Of a stretch of DNA of 48,817 nucleotides, positions 1 to 8,886 are shown piece after piece (within the stretch, counting starts at the first letter, position 1; each line of letters opens with the position of its first letter). Under the pieces are notes generated by a model. The model searched no databases, had not been told where the DNA came from, and was given only the letters and a program-made list of their open reading frames with translations. The stretch comes from an uncultured Burkholderiales bacterium (lineage in GTDB: Bacteria; Pseudomonadota; Gammaproteobacteria; Burkholderiales; Burkholderiaceae_C), in NCBI GenBank assembly GCA_903831655.1, contig CAIKYO010000314.1, positions 1 to 48,817 of the forward strand, in the 5' to 3' direction. The position numbers and the translations under genes were made by a program.

Positions 1-2022
1 AATGAAGCACGCGCGGTCAGGCGCGCATTGAGTCAAAGAGGGATTGCCAGTGTATTCATGTCAGATCGCGATTCCGTTTTTCAATCACAACAGGCCAAGG
101 ATTTGCTCTTTTGGCTAAAGGCTGTGCATCGTTGCACGGATGCAAGACTCTTGCGCGCAGCATTGGCAAGTCCAATGTTTGGTTTGTCGCAGGTGGAACT
201 CAAAAACTTGCTCAGCGATGATGATGTATTTGACAGCTATGCAGCTTTGGCTAAAAAATTGAACACCACATGGGTCAACAAAGGTGTTTTTGCGATGTTG
301 CGAGAAACCATGTTCGCACTCTCGTTGCCCCAAAAATGGATGATCAATGGTCAGGGGGGGGAGAGGTGCTTGACCAACGTGCTCCATTTGGCAGAAATTC
401 TTCAAAGCTGGTCGCTGAGCGTGAAGACACCCCAAGCTCTCATCACTGCGTTGACGCAAACCATTGTGTCAGACTCGAACGATCTGGATGAACACACGCT
501 TAGGCTTGAAAGTGAGAGCGATGTTGTAAGAGTGATCACAATTCACAAATCCAAAGGACTCGAGTTCCCCATTGTGATGATGCCGTTTTTGGGAATTTAT
601 AAAAAAGCCAAGGACAAGCCCAAGACTTTGGGACAAGGGACTGGGTCAGATCCTGAGATGGAGAGGTTAAGAGAAGACCTGAGACTCCTGTATGTGGGTT
701 TGACACGTGCGGTTTACTCCTTGTGGCTGGGTTTGGGGCGGTTAAAGGGTACTCAAAAACAAGAGTGCACAACGCATTTGAGTGCAGTAGGTTATTTGCT
801 AAGTGCCAATCAATCGGCACTGGACACCAACTCTTTGAGAGCAACACTCTCAGATCAATTTGGCTCTGATCCGAGAGTTGAAATGGTGGATGTGACTGGA
901 CAGGAGATGCGTCAAGGTCGCTACGAAATGCTTGAGCCAATCCATACAAAGCCTGCCAGAACTTACATCAAACGGGTTGATGATGGCTACAAGATATCTT
1001 CATTTTCTTCCTTGCTCAGGTGGCAAGAGGCACATACAGGCCAAACCCCCGCATGGATCACTCTGGGAGGAGCTGATGATGAACCTGCACTGGATGAGAG
1101 TTCAAGTGTTGAGTCCTCAAATGTTTCGGGTAAATTCAAGGCCTCAAATGCACAGGAGCCGGTGATACCAGTGTGGCGATCAATGCCTGGAGGCGTCCAA
1201 TTTGGTAATTGGGTGCATGAGTTGCTCCAGAGTTTGGTCAATGAGACGGTAACGCTTGAGCAGATTCGAAGTCATGACGCTCATTATGAGGCCTTGATTG
1301 TGCCTCGCATTCAAAGGCTACTCGCCTTGGTGAGTGTGAAGTCCATTTTGAAAAAAAATCCACATTTGAGTCTTCCATCCGGTAAATTGACATCAGATTT
1401 ACTCACTGACAACGGTGAGGCTGTGGTGCTGAGGGCTTGGATTGAGGCTTGGTTGAGATCCATTTATTCAAGTCTTTTCTTGGGTCATTGCACGATGGAT
1501 CAGTTTGAGTCTAAACTCACTGAGATGGAGTTTTGGCTTGCGATTGACTCCTTTGATGCTTCATCTTTTGCTCAGGCTTGTTCAAGACATGCTTTGCCAA
1601 ATCTAAAACGCGACCGCTTCTCTACGTTGGACTGGCACGGGTTGATGATGGGTTTTATGGATTTGGTGTGTCTCATTGATGGACGCTATTGGGTGATCGA
1701 TTACAAATCAAATCAATTGGGAATGAACGACGATGCCTACAGTCAATCGAATCTTGAACACGATGTGGTCAAGAATCACTACGATATCCAAGCTGGCATT
1801 TATTTATTTGCACTGCACCGCCATTTAAAGAACCGACTCAAAGACGCTTACGACAGCAGTCAACACCTAGGAGGTGCGATTGTTTGGTATTTGAGAGGCG
1901 TTGATTCTCACAACAATGGCATGTTGATCTTGCCTGCCTCATCGCAATGGATGCATGATATGGAGATGAGTTTAAGCTCCAGTGCGAGAGTGGGCAAGGC
2001 TCAAGAATTGGGGAACGTTTGA
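1..2022 (+). CDS. recB: RecB, exodeoxyribonuclease V beta subunit (5'-truncated by window edge)
   Basis: The frame is open from base 1, so the gene begins upstream; about 670 C-terminal residues are present. RecB is the 3'-5' helicase and nuclease subunit of RecBCD, which processes double-strand DNA ends for RecA-dependent repair. Helicase motifs are visible: VITIHKSKGLEFP (about nt 530-570) and LLYVGLTRA (about nt 685-711). The C-terminal nuclease domain shows GFMDLVCLIDG followed by VIDYKSN (about nt 1650-1713), the Asp and Asp-x-Lys residues of the RecB PD-(D/E)xK site. The stop overlaps the recD start by three bases (TTGA), indicating translational coupling. recC, usually next to recB, is not visible and may lie to the left. 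Confidence 0.95.
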   Translation, partial: NEARAVRRALSQRGIASVFMSDRDSVFQSQQAKDLLFWLKAVHRCTDARLLRAALASPMFGLSQVELKNLLSDDDVFDSYAALAKKLNTTWVNKGVFAMLRETMFALSLPQKWMINGQGGERCLTNVLHLAEILQSWSLSVKTPQALITALTQTIVSDSNDLDEHTLRLESESDVVRVITIHKSKGLEFPIVMMPFLGIYKKAKDKPKTLGQGTGSDPEMERLREDLRLLYVGLTRAVYSLWLGLGRLKGTQKQECTTHLSAVGYLLSANQSALDTNSLRATLSDQFGSDPRVEMVDVTGQEMRQGRYEMLEPIHTKPARTYIKRVDDGYKISSFSSLLRWQEAHTGQTPAWITLGGADDEPALDESSSVESSNVSGKFKASNAQEPVIPVWRSMPGGVQFGNWVHELLQSLVNETVTLEQIRSHDAHYEALIVPRIQRLLALVSVKSILKKNPHLSLPSGKLTSDLLTDNGEAVVLRAWIEAWLRSIYSSLFLGHCTMDQFESKLTEMEFWLAIDSFDASSFAQACSRHALPNLKRDRFSTLDWHGLMMGFMDLVCLIDGRYWVIDYKSNQLGMNDDAYSQSNLEHDVVKNHYDIQAGIYLFALHRHLKNRLKDAYDSSQHLGGAIVWYLRGVDSHNNGMLILPASSQWMHDMEMSLSSSARVGKAQELGNV

Positions 2023-4148
2023 AGACCTTTGATTCAAGCTTAAATTCAGCCCAAGAGCGTGTGCTTTCAGTGCTCAAAGAATGTGCCGTTGAAGGTTTAA
2101 TTCGCAACATAGATTGGGCTTGTGCAAGCACGTTTGTTCAATTGAGTCCAGACACCAGCAGCGCACCTGTATTGATGGCCGTTTGTATGCTCAGTCGCTT
2201 TGAGGGCTTGGGTCATACTTGCTTGCCTTTGAGAGTTTTGTATCAGTGGAAAAATGCCCTCGGGCAAGACTTTGAGCCTTGGAGTTCACTCTCACCTTTG
2301 ATGCCGCAAAATGAGCAAGACTGGATTCAAGCACTGGAGTCGAGCGGTTTGATTCGGCAAGATGACGCAGACTGGTCTATCTCTAACACGCATTTGCTCG
2401 GTAGTGAGCCTGTGGTGTGTGAGAGATGGAGTGCTGAGCCTTCCCTTTATTTCCGTCGACACTGGATATCGGACTTTTTGGTGGCGAAATCATTGATTGA
2501 TCGCAGTCGAATGCGTTTGGCCTATGACCCCAAAAAACTCAAACATTTCTTGTCCTTGCTTTTCCCCTCACCCACAGAATCTGTAGATTGGCAGCAATTG
2601 GCATGTGCTTTATCTGTCAGATCGGGACTTACTTTTGTAACGGGGGGGCCTGGAACGGGTAAGACGTTCACGGTGGCCCGAATTTTGGCGTTGATGTTTG
2701 CTCTACAAGAAAAACCCAATTCGATTAAAGTTGCTTTGGCAGCTCCAACTGGAAAGGCTGCCACTCGGTTGTTGCGTTCGATTCAAAATGCTATGGGCCC
2801 GATTCAGTCGCAATTGGTGGGGCAAGTTGACATTGACAAAGATGTCGCAAGCCTCACCCAAGCACACACCCTGCATTCTCTCTTGGGCGCCAGTGCCGAT
2901 GGCTCAAGATTCAAATACAACGCCAATAATCCTTTGCAAGCAAGTGTGCTGATTGTCGATGAGGCATCGATGGTTAATTTGGAGATGATGTCATGTTTGA
3001 TGCAAGCGCTTGATGCGAGTACGCAATTGATATTCTTGGGTGACCCTGATCAGCTTGCTGCTGTAGAGGCGGGAAGCGTTTTGGCTGATCTGTGTCAGCC
3101 TAATCATGAGATGCAACAATTTTCTGAATTGACCCCTTACTCCTCAACGTTATTCAAAGAGTTTAAAAGCGTGATGAATTTGCCAAGCGACTTTGAGCCT
3201 GCTTGGAGAAACTCTTTTCCTGAGCCCATGGCGTTGTCAGATCACATCGTGCATCTCAAACGCAGCAGACGCTTTGCTGGTCCAATCGCCTCATTGGCCG
3301 AGTTGATCAAAGCAGCCGATTTAAAAGCCCTTGCTCGTTGGATGAATGATGAACGCGAGACTGACGGGGTGGTGCAAATTAAAAAGTACCCACAAGCTCA
3401 AGGTGTTGTCGGTGAATCTTTAAGCCCGCTGGGCGACAATGCTGAAGCGCGACGTCCTAATTTTTACACTTATTTGAAAAAGCTTTGTGTTTGGAATCAG
3501 AAGGCAAAGCATGCTTCAAATCACGCTCCATTTGTGCCACCTTCCGATTGGGTCAAAGCGTTGTTGCTTGAATTCGATCGGTACCGTGTTTTATGTGCTG
3601 TCAATGAAGGACCAATGGGTGCAAAGCATATCAATCAAGCGATTGAGGCAAAGGTATTGAGTGATTTTGAGCTTCCAAAGGTGGGTGAGTGGTATGCAGG
3701 GCGTCCCATCATGGTGACTCACAATCAGCACGATTTGGGTTTATCCAATGGGGACGTTGGGTTGGTGTTGCCCGAAGAGTTAGGGTCCTCTGCACTGAAA
3801 GCTTATTTTTTGTCAGGCGAGGATTTAAGGATTTTTTCTTTGGCCAGATTGGCGAATGTACAAACTTCCTTTGCAATGAGTATTCACAAGTCACAAGGCT
3901 CTGAATATGAGCACACCCTTTTGGTTTTACCTCAGCACATGGATCAAGCCTTGAGCAAAGAGTTGCTCTACACGGGGGTGACCAGGGCCAAACAATACCT
4001 TACCTTGGTGCAAGAGAGTGAGGGGCTTGTTGCAAAGGCTGTCTCTCAAGTGGCCAATCGAAGCAGTGGGCTTTCTGCCCAAATCAAGCGTTTGCAGCAA
4101 CACCTTGAGAGGGGGGCACCTCAAGACCCAAAAGACCTTGCCCCTTGA
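2019..4148 (+). CDS. recD: RecD, exodeoxyribonuclease V alpha subunit
   Basis: This 709-residue protein is the 5'-3' helicase (SF1B) subunit of RecBCD. Visible motifs are Walker A GGPGTGKT near residues 209-216, Walker [10 protein letters not shown] near 310, [13 protein letters not shown] just after it, and the C-terminal [18 protein letters not shown] and [10 protein letters not shown] motifs typical of RecD. The start is TTG inside the recB stop (TTGA overlap), which fits coupled translation. Length is somewhat above the E. coli protein, with extra sequence between the Walker B and the C-terminal motifs. Its last 65 bases overlap the 3' end of ureG on the opposite strand, so the two genes are convergent with no intergenic terminator. 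Confidence 0.95.
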   Translation: MKTFDSSLNSAQERVLSVLKECAVEGLIRNIDWACASTFVQLSPDTSSAPVLMAVCMLSRFEGLGHTCLPLRVLYQWKNALGQDFEPWSSLSPLMPQNEQDWIQALESSGLIRQDDADWSISNTHLLGSEPVVCERWSAEPSLYFRRHWISDFLVAKSLIDRSRMRLAYDPKKLKHFLSLLFPSPTESVDWQQLACALSVRSGLTFVTGGPGTGKTFTVARILALMFALQEKPNSIKVALAAPTGKAATRLLRSIQNAMGPIQSQLVGQVDIDKDVASLTQAHTLHSLLGASADGSRFKYNANNPLQASVLIVDEASMVNLEMMSCLMQALDASTQLIFLGDPDQLAAVEAGSVLADLCQPNHEMQQFSELTPYSSTLFKEFKSVMNLPSDFEPAWRNSFPEPMALSDHIVHLKRSRRFAGPIASLAELIKAADLKALARWMNDERETDGVVQIKKYPQAQGVVGESLSPLGDNAEARRPNFYTYLKKLCVWNQKAKHASNHAPFVPPSDWVKALLLEFDRYRVLCAVNEGPMGAKHINQAIEAKVLSDFELPKVGEWYAGRPIMVTHNQHDLGLSNGDVGLVLPEELGSSALKAYFLSGEDLRIFSLARLANVQTSFAMSIHKSQGSEYEHTLLVLPQHMDQALSKELLYTGVTRAKQYLTLVQESEGLVAKAVSQVANRSSGLSAQIKRLQQHLERGAPQDPKDLAP

Positions 4149-4776
4149 TGAAGTCAATCACCTCTTGCAGTCCCTCAAGCGTTTTCAGGTTCGTCAAAAC
4201 AAAAGGCTTTAAGCCCTTTGCGGAACTTCTCATCCTGTGGGCATCTGCTTTCATCACCTCTAAATCGGCACCGACGTGAGGTGCAAGATCGGTTTTGTTG
4301 ATGACCAAGAGATCGCTTTTGGTGATGCCTGGGCCACCTTTTCTCGGGATTTTTTCGCCTGCAGCCACATCGATCACATAAATGGTGAGATCGCTCAATT
4401 CGGGTGAGAAAGTCGCCGCGAGGTTATCGCCACCACTTTCGACAAACACAACATCTGCATTTGGGTAGAGCTCTAGCATGCGGTCGATGGCCTCCAAATT
4501 GATGGAGGCATCCTCGCGAATGGCAGTGTGGGGACATCCCCCTGTCTCCACACCCATGATGCGTTCTGCCTCCAAGGCTCCGCTGACTGTCAAGAGCCTT
4601 TGATCTTCCTTGGTGTAGATGTCATTGGTGATCGCAATAAGGTCGTGATCTTGACGCATGTTTTTGCAAAGCATTTCAAGCAAGGTCGTTTTACCCGACC
4701 CTACAGGACCGCCTATGCCTACTCGCAATGGAGGTAGTTTTTTATCGCGATTTCGAATGTGGTGGAGTTGGTTCAT
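4084..4776 (-). CDS. ureG: Urease accessory GTPase UreG
   Basis: UreG is a SIMIBI-class GTPase that powers nickel delivery to apo-urease with UreE and the UreF/UreD scaffold in the cytoplasm. The sequence has P-loop GPVGSGKT (residues 23-30), [17 protein letters not shown] and the NKTD guanine-specificity motif in VINKTDLAP. The start ATG overlaps the ureF stop (ATGA). At 230 residues it is roughly 15-25 longer than most UreG proteins. The excess lies at the C-terminus after FIKGQGLL, and this tail is encoded antisense to the end of recD. It is the last gene of the ureABCEFG run. Confidence 0.96.
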   Translation of the reverse strand: MNQLHHIRNRDKKLPPLRVGIGGPVGSGKTTLLEMLCKNMRQDHDLIAITNDIYTKEDQRLLTVSGALEAERIMGVETGGCPHTAIREDASINLEAIDRMLELYPNADVVFVESGGDNLAATFSPELSDLTIYVIDVAAGEKIPRKGGPGITKSDLLVINKTDLAPHVGADLEVMKADAHRMRSSAKGLKPFVLTNLKTLEGLQEVIDFIKGQGLLGLEVPPSQGVAANA

Positions 4777-5525
4777 GATCTAAAAAGTCTAGAGTATTGA
4801 TGCTCGTGTTGCGAGCTCAGAATGGATAAATGTGGGTTAAAGAGTTGACGCTCTGAGGGTTTGGTTTGAATTGCCAGTTCAATGGCTTGAGGAATATGTG
4901 CAATCAATTGATTGAGTATTTTTTGTCCCGCAATTTGTCCCAAGGGTATGGTTTTCATGGCGGTTTGTGCCATATTTTCAGCCCATCCGAACGCCATTGC
5001 AACGAGTCCAGACCTGACGTCGGCGTGTGACAAATGCAAGGCCAAGGCGTAAACCACTGGCCAAGTGGGTGTGTCTAAATTGGAGCACCATTGCACCCTA
5101 GGGTCTTGAAGGGATTGATGGGTGTTGAGCCAATTAAGCAAGGATCGACCCATTTGCACGCATTGAAGCCTGAATTCATGGCTCTCTCGGGTCATGAGAA
5201 CCCAAGTGTTGAGCGTCTGGAGTTCTGTTTCGTTGAAGTCAGACCACGTTGTCATGGCTTGCCCAACAAGAGACCAATCGCCTTTGGCTTGACAGATCAG
5301 CATTTGATCAATCAGCCAATGGGTGGCTGAGGGCTCGTCATTGACCCATCCCTGGTCGACCGCTGACTCAAACCCTTCGGAATAAGAAAATCCTCCCACC
5401 GCCAATGCGGGAGACGCGAGCCACATGAGTCTCATTAATGTGTCCGGGCTTAAGACGCAGGGGGTTAGAGTGATTACCGTGCTTGAGGTGAATGTCTCTG
5501 GCATGAGCGCTGAACTGGTTACCAT
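4773..5525 (-). CDS. ureF: Urease accessory protein UreF
   Basis: UreF is an all-helical scaffold that, with UreD and UreG, forms the pre-activation complex on urease and gates GTP-dependent nickel insertion. The diagnostic N-terminal family motif [21 protein letters not shown] is present near residues 36-56. The remaining length and helical character fit the family (usually about 225-240 residues; 250 here). The first ~30 residues before [10 protein letters not shown] are poorly conserved, so an internal start at the Met of MPETFT is possible. The gene lies 17 bases after ureE and overlaps ureG by four bases. Confidence 0.93.
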   Translation of the reverse strand: MVTSSALMPETFTSSTVITLTPCVLSPDTLMRLMWLASPALAVGGFSYSEGFESAVDQGWVNDEPSATHWLIDQMLICQAKGDWSLVGQAMTTWSDFNETELQTLNTWVLMTRESHEFRLQCVQMGRSLLNWLNTHQSLQDPRVQWCSNLDTPTWPVVYALALHLSHADVRSGLVAMAFGWAENMAQTAMKTIPLGQIAGQKILNQLIAHIPQAIELAIQTKPSERQLFNPHLSILSSQHEHQYSRLFRS

Positions 5526-5542
5526 GGGTTGAGAGGGCTCAC

Positions 5543-6091
5543 TCAGTGATGGCCATGGTGGTGTGGGTGATCGTGATCGTGATCGTGATCATGATGTGCA
5601 GCATGGCCAGAGGCATGTTCATAAGCTCCAGCTTCGGGCTCGAAGGGAAGCTCACTTTTTTGAACAATGAGTCCCATGTTTTTCAACATCTCTTCGAGCA
5701 CGTGATCTGGTTCTATGAGTAAATGCGTGCTTTGAATTTCAATCGGAATATGTCGGTTTCCCAAATGATAGGCAGCTCGGGGTAAGTCCAAGGGTGTGCC
5801 GTGAATGGAGCATGAAGTGATTTTGAGTACGGATTGGTCTGCGGAGATGATTCTTAACAACTCTCCTTGCTCACTCACCATGATGTCCCCACCACGCAGA
5901 ACTTTCCCGCGTGGCAAAAACAAGGCCACTGAATCACCATTTGAACTCAAGCCATTGAGTCTGCTGTGTTGTCTTTGGTCCCAGTCAAGGGTGATGGTGG
6001 GGGCTCGGGCAATCAAGGCCTTTGCCATCGAAGCCCCCTTGGGGAGGTGTTTGGTGAACAATTTCATTGCTGGGTGAGCCTGAGGTGACAC
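5543..6091 (-). CDS. ureE: Urease accessory metallochaperone UreE
   Basis: UreE is the dimeric nickel-binding chaperone that hands Ni(II) to the urease activation complex. Family features are the N-terminal domain (DWDQRQHSRLNGLS, LPRGKVLRGGD), the central AYHLGNRHIPIEIQ motif holding the conserved interface histidine, and a C-terminal Asp/His tail (about the last 20 residues) typical of nickel-storing UreE proteins. The chosen start is GTG at 6091. An in-frame ATG at 6067 (MKLFTKHLP) is an equally reasonable start because neither has a strong ribosome-binding site. The gene starts 15 bases after ureC and lies 17 bases before ureF. Confidence 0.93.
   Translation of the reverse strand: MSPQAHPAMKLFTKHLPKGASMAKALIARAPTITLDWDQRQHSRLNGLSSNGDSVALFLPRGKVLRGGDIMVSEQGELLRIISADQSVLKITSCSIHGTPLDLPRAAYHLGNRHIPIEIQSTHLLIEPDHVLEEMLKNMGLIVQKSELPFEPEAGAYEHASGHAAHHDHDHDHDHPHHHGHH
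5567..5590 (-). repeat. Tandem hexamer encoding the UreE Asp-His tail
   Basis: Four exact copies of GTGATC on the plus strand (GATCAC on the coding strand) encode alternating Asp-His residues in the metal-binding tail of UreE. Copy number could change by slippage in steps of two residues without breaking the frame. Confidence 0.85.
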
Positions 6092-6106
6092 ATCGCGGTC
6101 ATCCGT

Positions 6107-7849
6107 TCAAAATAGAAAATAGCGTTGAGTCATGGGCAATGTGACGGCTGGCTCGCAGGTGAGCAACATGCCATCGGCTCTCACCTCATAGGTTTGCGCA
6201 TTGATCTCCATCTTAGGCGTGTAGTGGTTATGGACCATGTCTTTTTTACCAACGTTTCTTATGTTCTTAACGGCCACACATTCTTTTTGCAATCCAAAGC
6301 GTGAGCGAATGCCTTGAGTCAGGCTGGCTTGAGAGACAAAAGTCAGCGAGCCTTTGGCGGTCGCACCACCGAAGGCGCCGAACATGGGTCGATAGTGAAC
6401 GGGTTGTGGGGTTGGGATTGATGCGTTGGGATCCCCCATCGCAGCCATTGCAATAGAGCCACCTTTGAGGATCGTGGAGGGCTTGACGCCAAAAAAGGCA
6501 GGTCTCCAAATCACCAAATCTGCCCACTTACCCACCTCAATGCTGCCCACTTCGTGGCTGATGCCGTGTGCAATGGCTGGATTGATGGTGAGTTTGGCTT
6601 GGTAGCGCTTGACGCGTTCATTGTCGTGGCGTGAGGTGTCATTTGGCAATTTACCTCTTTGTAGTTTCATCTTGTGAGCCGTTTGCCAGCAGCGCATGAT
6701 GACCTCCCCGACTCGACCCATGGCTTGGCTGTCAGAGCTGAACATGCTGATGGCGCCAAGGTCGTGCAAAATGTCTTCAGCAGCAATCGTCTCCTTTCGG
6801 ATGCGACTCTCAGCAAACGCCAAATCTTCTGCAATGCTCGGATCCAAATGATGGCAAACCATGAGCATATCCACGTGTTCATCAAGGGTATTGACGGTGT
6901 ATGGGCGTGTTGGGTTGGTGGAGGAGGGGAGAACATTTTGTTCACCCACCACTTTCATGATGTCTGGTGCATGTCCACCTCCAGCCCCCTCTGTGTGAAA
7001 GGTGTGAATGGTTCTGCCTTTGAAAGCAGCAACCGAGTCTTCTACAAATCCTGATTCGTTGAGGGTGTCAGTGTGAATGGCCACTTGAGTGTCGGTCTCC
7101 TCGGCAACACTCAGACAGTTGTCGATGGCCTGCGGAGTCGTGCCCCAGTCTTCGTGTAGTTTGAGACCAATGGCGCCTGCATTGATTTGTTCATGCAGGG
7201 ATTCTGGTAAAGACGCGTTGCCTTTGCCTAAAAAACCAAGGTTCATGGGGAACGCATCGGCTGCTTGAAGCATGCGCTCCAAGTGCCAAGCACCCGGTGT
7301 GCAGGTGGTTGCAAAAGTTCCAGTTGCGGGACCAGTGCCACCACCAATCATGGTGGTAATGCCACTGCTGAGTGCTTCTTCAATTTGCTGAGGTGCAATG
7401 AAGTGAATGTGAGTGTCAATGCCACCCGCAGTCACGATCATGCCCTCACAACTGATGATCTCGGTACTGGCTCCAATGATGATGTCAACATTGGGTTGTG
7501 TATCTGGGTTACCTGCCTTACCAATGGAGGAGATGCGACCATTTTTTAAACCAATGTCTGCTTTGACAATACCCCAATGATCCAAAATTAAAGCATTGGT
7601 AAGGACCGTGTCTACCGCGCCAGCGGCTTGGGGCCCGGAAGATTTTCCATCACGCGTTCTTTGCGATTGAGCCATCCCGTCTCTGATGGTCTTGCCCCCG
7701 CCAAACTTGACCTCTTCGCCGTAGGAGCCCGCGTTGAGGGTCATGTCCCTCTCCACTTCTATGATCAAGTCCGTGTCAGCCAGTCTTACTCTGTCTCCCA
7801 CAGTGGGGCCATACATTTCCGCATAAGCACGTTTTCCAATCGTCGCCAT
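6107..7849 (-). CDS. ureC: Urease alpha subunit UreC (catalytic)
   Basis: UreC carries the dinuclear nickel site that hydrolyses urea to ammonia and carbamate. Visible active-site elements are THIHF (His147/His149), [10 protein letters not shown] (the carbamylated lysine Lys230, and His232), [30 protein letters not shown] with the mobile-flap histidines, and [12 protein letters not shown] with the nickel-ligand Asp. The start is ATG at 7849, sharing one base with the ureB stop (TGATG); a TTG one codon upstream is less likely. Against the Klebsiella numbering (134/136/217/219) the catalytic residues are shifted by 13. The shift comes from two N-terminal insertions of about 4 and 9 residues (near residues 37-44 and 63-76). 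Otherwise the protein is full length (580 residues). Confidence 0.97.
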   Translation of the reverse strand: MATIGKRAYAEMYGPTVGDRVRLADTDLIIEVERDMTLNAGSYGEEVKFGGGKTIRDGMAQSQRTRDGKSSGPQAAGAVDTVLTNALILDHWGIVKADIGLKNGRISSIGKAGNPDTQPNVDIIIGASTEIISCEGMIVTAGGIDTHIHFIAPQQIEEALSSGITTMIGGGTGPATGTFATTCTPGAWHLERMLQAADAFPMNLGFLGKGNASLPESLHEQINAGAIGLKLHEDWGTTPQAIDNCLSVAEETDTQVAIHTDTLNESGFVEDSVAAFKGRTIHTFHTEGAGGGHAPDIMKVVGEQNVLPSSTNPTRPYTVNTLDEHVDMLMVCHHLDPSIAEDLAFAESRIRKETIAAEDILHDLGAISMFSSDSQAMGRVGEVIMRCWQTAHKMKLQRGKLPNDTSRHDNERVKRYQAKLTINPAIAHGISHEVGSIEVGKWADLVIWRPAFFGVKPSTILKGGSIAMAAMGDPNASIPTPQPVHYRPMFGAFGGATAKGSLTFVSQASLTQGIRSRFGLQKECVAVKNIRNVGKKDMVHNHYTPKMEINAQTYEVRADGMLLTCEPAVTLPMTQRYFLF

Positions 7850-8154
7850 CAAAGTGCTCCTTGAGTAAGTCCACGAAAACCATAAATTTCTCTTGCGCCA
7901 GCAATGTCCACAAGTTCAATGGTTCTGCTCTGTCCTGGTTCAAAACGCACAGCTGTGCCAGAGGCGATGTTGAGCCTCATTCCACGTGCCATTTCACGGT
8001 CAAAACTCAATGCCTGATTGGTTTCTGAAAAATGGTAGTGAGAGCCCACTTGAATGGGGCGTTCAGACGTATTTTGAACCACGATCGTGATGGTTCTCCT
8101 GCCAACGTTGAGCAAATGATGACCTTCGTCAACAATGAGTTCTCCGGGAATCAT
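7849..8154 (-). CDS. ureB: Urease beta subunit UreB
   Basis: UreB is the small structural beta chain of the bacterial three-chain urease. The sequence begins [11 protein letters not shown] and contains [19 protein letters not shown] and [18 protein letters not shown], all family signatures. At 101 residues it has the usual length. It lies 49 bases after ureA and its stop overlaps the ureC ATG by one base, so the two are probably translated together. It is a separate chain, not fused to UreA as in Helicobacter. Confidence 0.96.
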   Translation of the reverse strand: MIPGELIVDEGHHLLNVGRRTITIVVQNTSERPIQVGSHYHFSETNQALSFDREMARGMRLNIASGTAVRFEPGQSRTIELVDIAGAREIYGFRGLTQGAL

Positions 8155-8203
8155 AGGTGTGCCCTTTTACGGAAGTGTTTGAACAGTTAAGTCTATTTCT
8201 AGG

Positions 8204-8506
8204 TTAGACAATGGGTTGGTGCACGGTGACGAGCTTGGTGCCATCGGGAAAGGTGGCTTCAACTTGGATGTCTGGAATCATGTCTGCCACACCATCCATC
8301 ACTTCGCTTGCGCTCAAAACCCCTCTGGCCTCATTCATCAGTTGAGCCACGGTTTTGCCCTCCCTTGCCCCTTCCATGACAAATGCACTAATAAGAGCAA
8401 TCGATTCAGGGTAATTCAGTTTGAGCCCTTTGGCCCTGCGTCTTTCAGCCAACAAGGAGGCTGTGAAGATGAGCAATTTATCTTTTTCGCGAGGAGTTAG
8501 TTCCAT
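8204..8506 (-). CDS. ureA: Urease gamma subunit UreA
   Basis: UreA is the 100-residue gamma chain of urease. It begins [20 protein letters not shown] and contains the conserved [18 protein letters not shown] and [21 protein letters not shown]-like segments (here [12 protein letters not shown]). The reading frame stays open further upstream, but the ATG at 8506 matches the family N-terminus and lies about 31 bases after the start site predicted for a sigma-54 promoter. I see no clear Shine-Dalgarno sequence before it. It is the first gene of ureABCEFG. No ureD lies upstream, where many relatives carry it. Confidence 0.95.
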   Translation of the reverse strand: MELTPREKDKLLIFTASLLAERRRAKGLKLNYPESIALISAFVMEGAREGKTVAQLMNEARGVLSASEVMDGVADMIPDIQVEATFPDGTKLVTVHQPIV

Positions 8507-8548
8507 GGCTTTAGGAAATGAAGTGATTGGATATAAAAAAGGGAAGGC

Positions 8549-8563
8549 GCAACTTATGTGCCA
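8549..8563 (-). promoter_or_regulatory. Sigma-54 promoter for the urease operon
   Basis: Read on the minus strand the sequence is TGGCAC-ATAAG-TTGC, an exact match to the sigma-54 -24/-12 consensus with the required five-base spacer. The predicted start site is near 8537, giving a leader of about 31 bases before ureA. The match is seen directly; use of the promoter is inferred. Confidence 0.82.
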
Positions 8564-8663
8564 TCCAAAAGATATGTTAAACCCAAAAAGGGAATGCAAC
8601 TTGAACTGGTTTTAAATGGATTATGCAATTTGGTTTCAATTCAATGCATTGAAGTTTGCCAAG

Positions 8664-8742
8664 GTTACCAAATTGGTGCATTTGCAAATAGTCCATCGAT
8701 TTGATTTGGTGCGCAAATCAACCATTGTTAGATTTTGGTGCA
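8664..8742. promoter_or_regulatory. Cluster of three NtrC-type binding sites shared by ureA and urtA
   Basis: Three TGGTGCA-type half-sites occur at 8674-8680 (TGGTGCA), 8707-8713 (TGGTGCG) and 8736-8742 (TGGTGCA). They are spaced 33 and 29 bases apart, close to three helical turns each. The first has the best dyad (GTTACCA-AAT-TGGTGCA, 8664-8680). They sit roughly 80-150 bases upstream of the predicted urtA start and 130-200 upstream of the ureA start, normal enhancer distances for NtrC. The ntrB-ntrC genes lie 9-11 kb to the right. Confidence 0.7.
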
Positions 8743-8791
8743 GAAAACCTTCGGATTTCAAGGTTAAGGTTGATTATTGTTTTACACAAAC

Positions 8792-8806
8792 TGGCACAAG
8801 GATTGC
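8792..8806 (+). promoter_or_regulatory. Sigma-54 promoter for the urt operon
   Basis: TGGCAC-AAGGA-TTGC matches the sigma-54 -24/-12 consensus exactly, with a five-base spacer. The expected start is near 8818, about 70 bases before the urtA ATG, which itself has GGAG at 8877-8880. It faces away from the urease promoter at 8549-8563. Confidence 0.83.
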
Positions 8807-8886
8807 CTAGTTAAATTGTTGGCCAACTGTTTTGTAAGTGTTGGCTTGCAAACAATTCACCTCTATCACTTGAACTGGAGTTTTTA

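Noticed and set aside
8507-8599. N-terminal extension of UreA (31 extra codons)
   Set aside because: It runs over the predicted sigma-54 promoter, and the family N-terminus is [11 protein letters not shown] at 8506.
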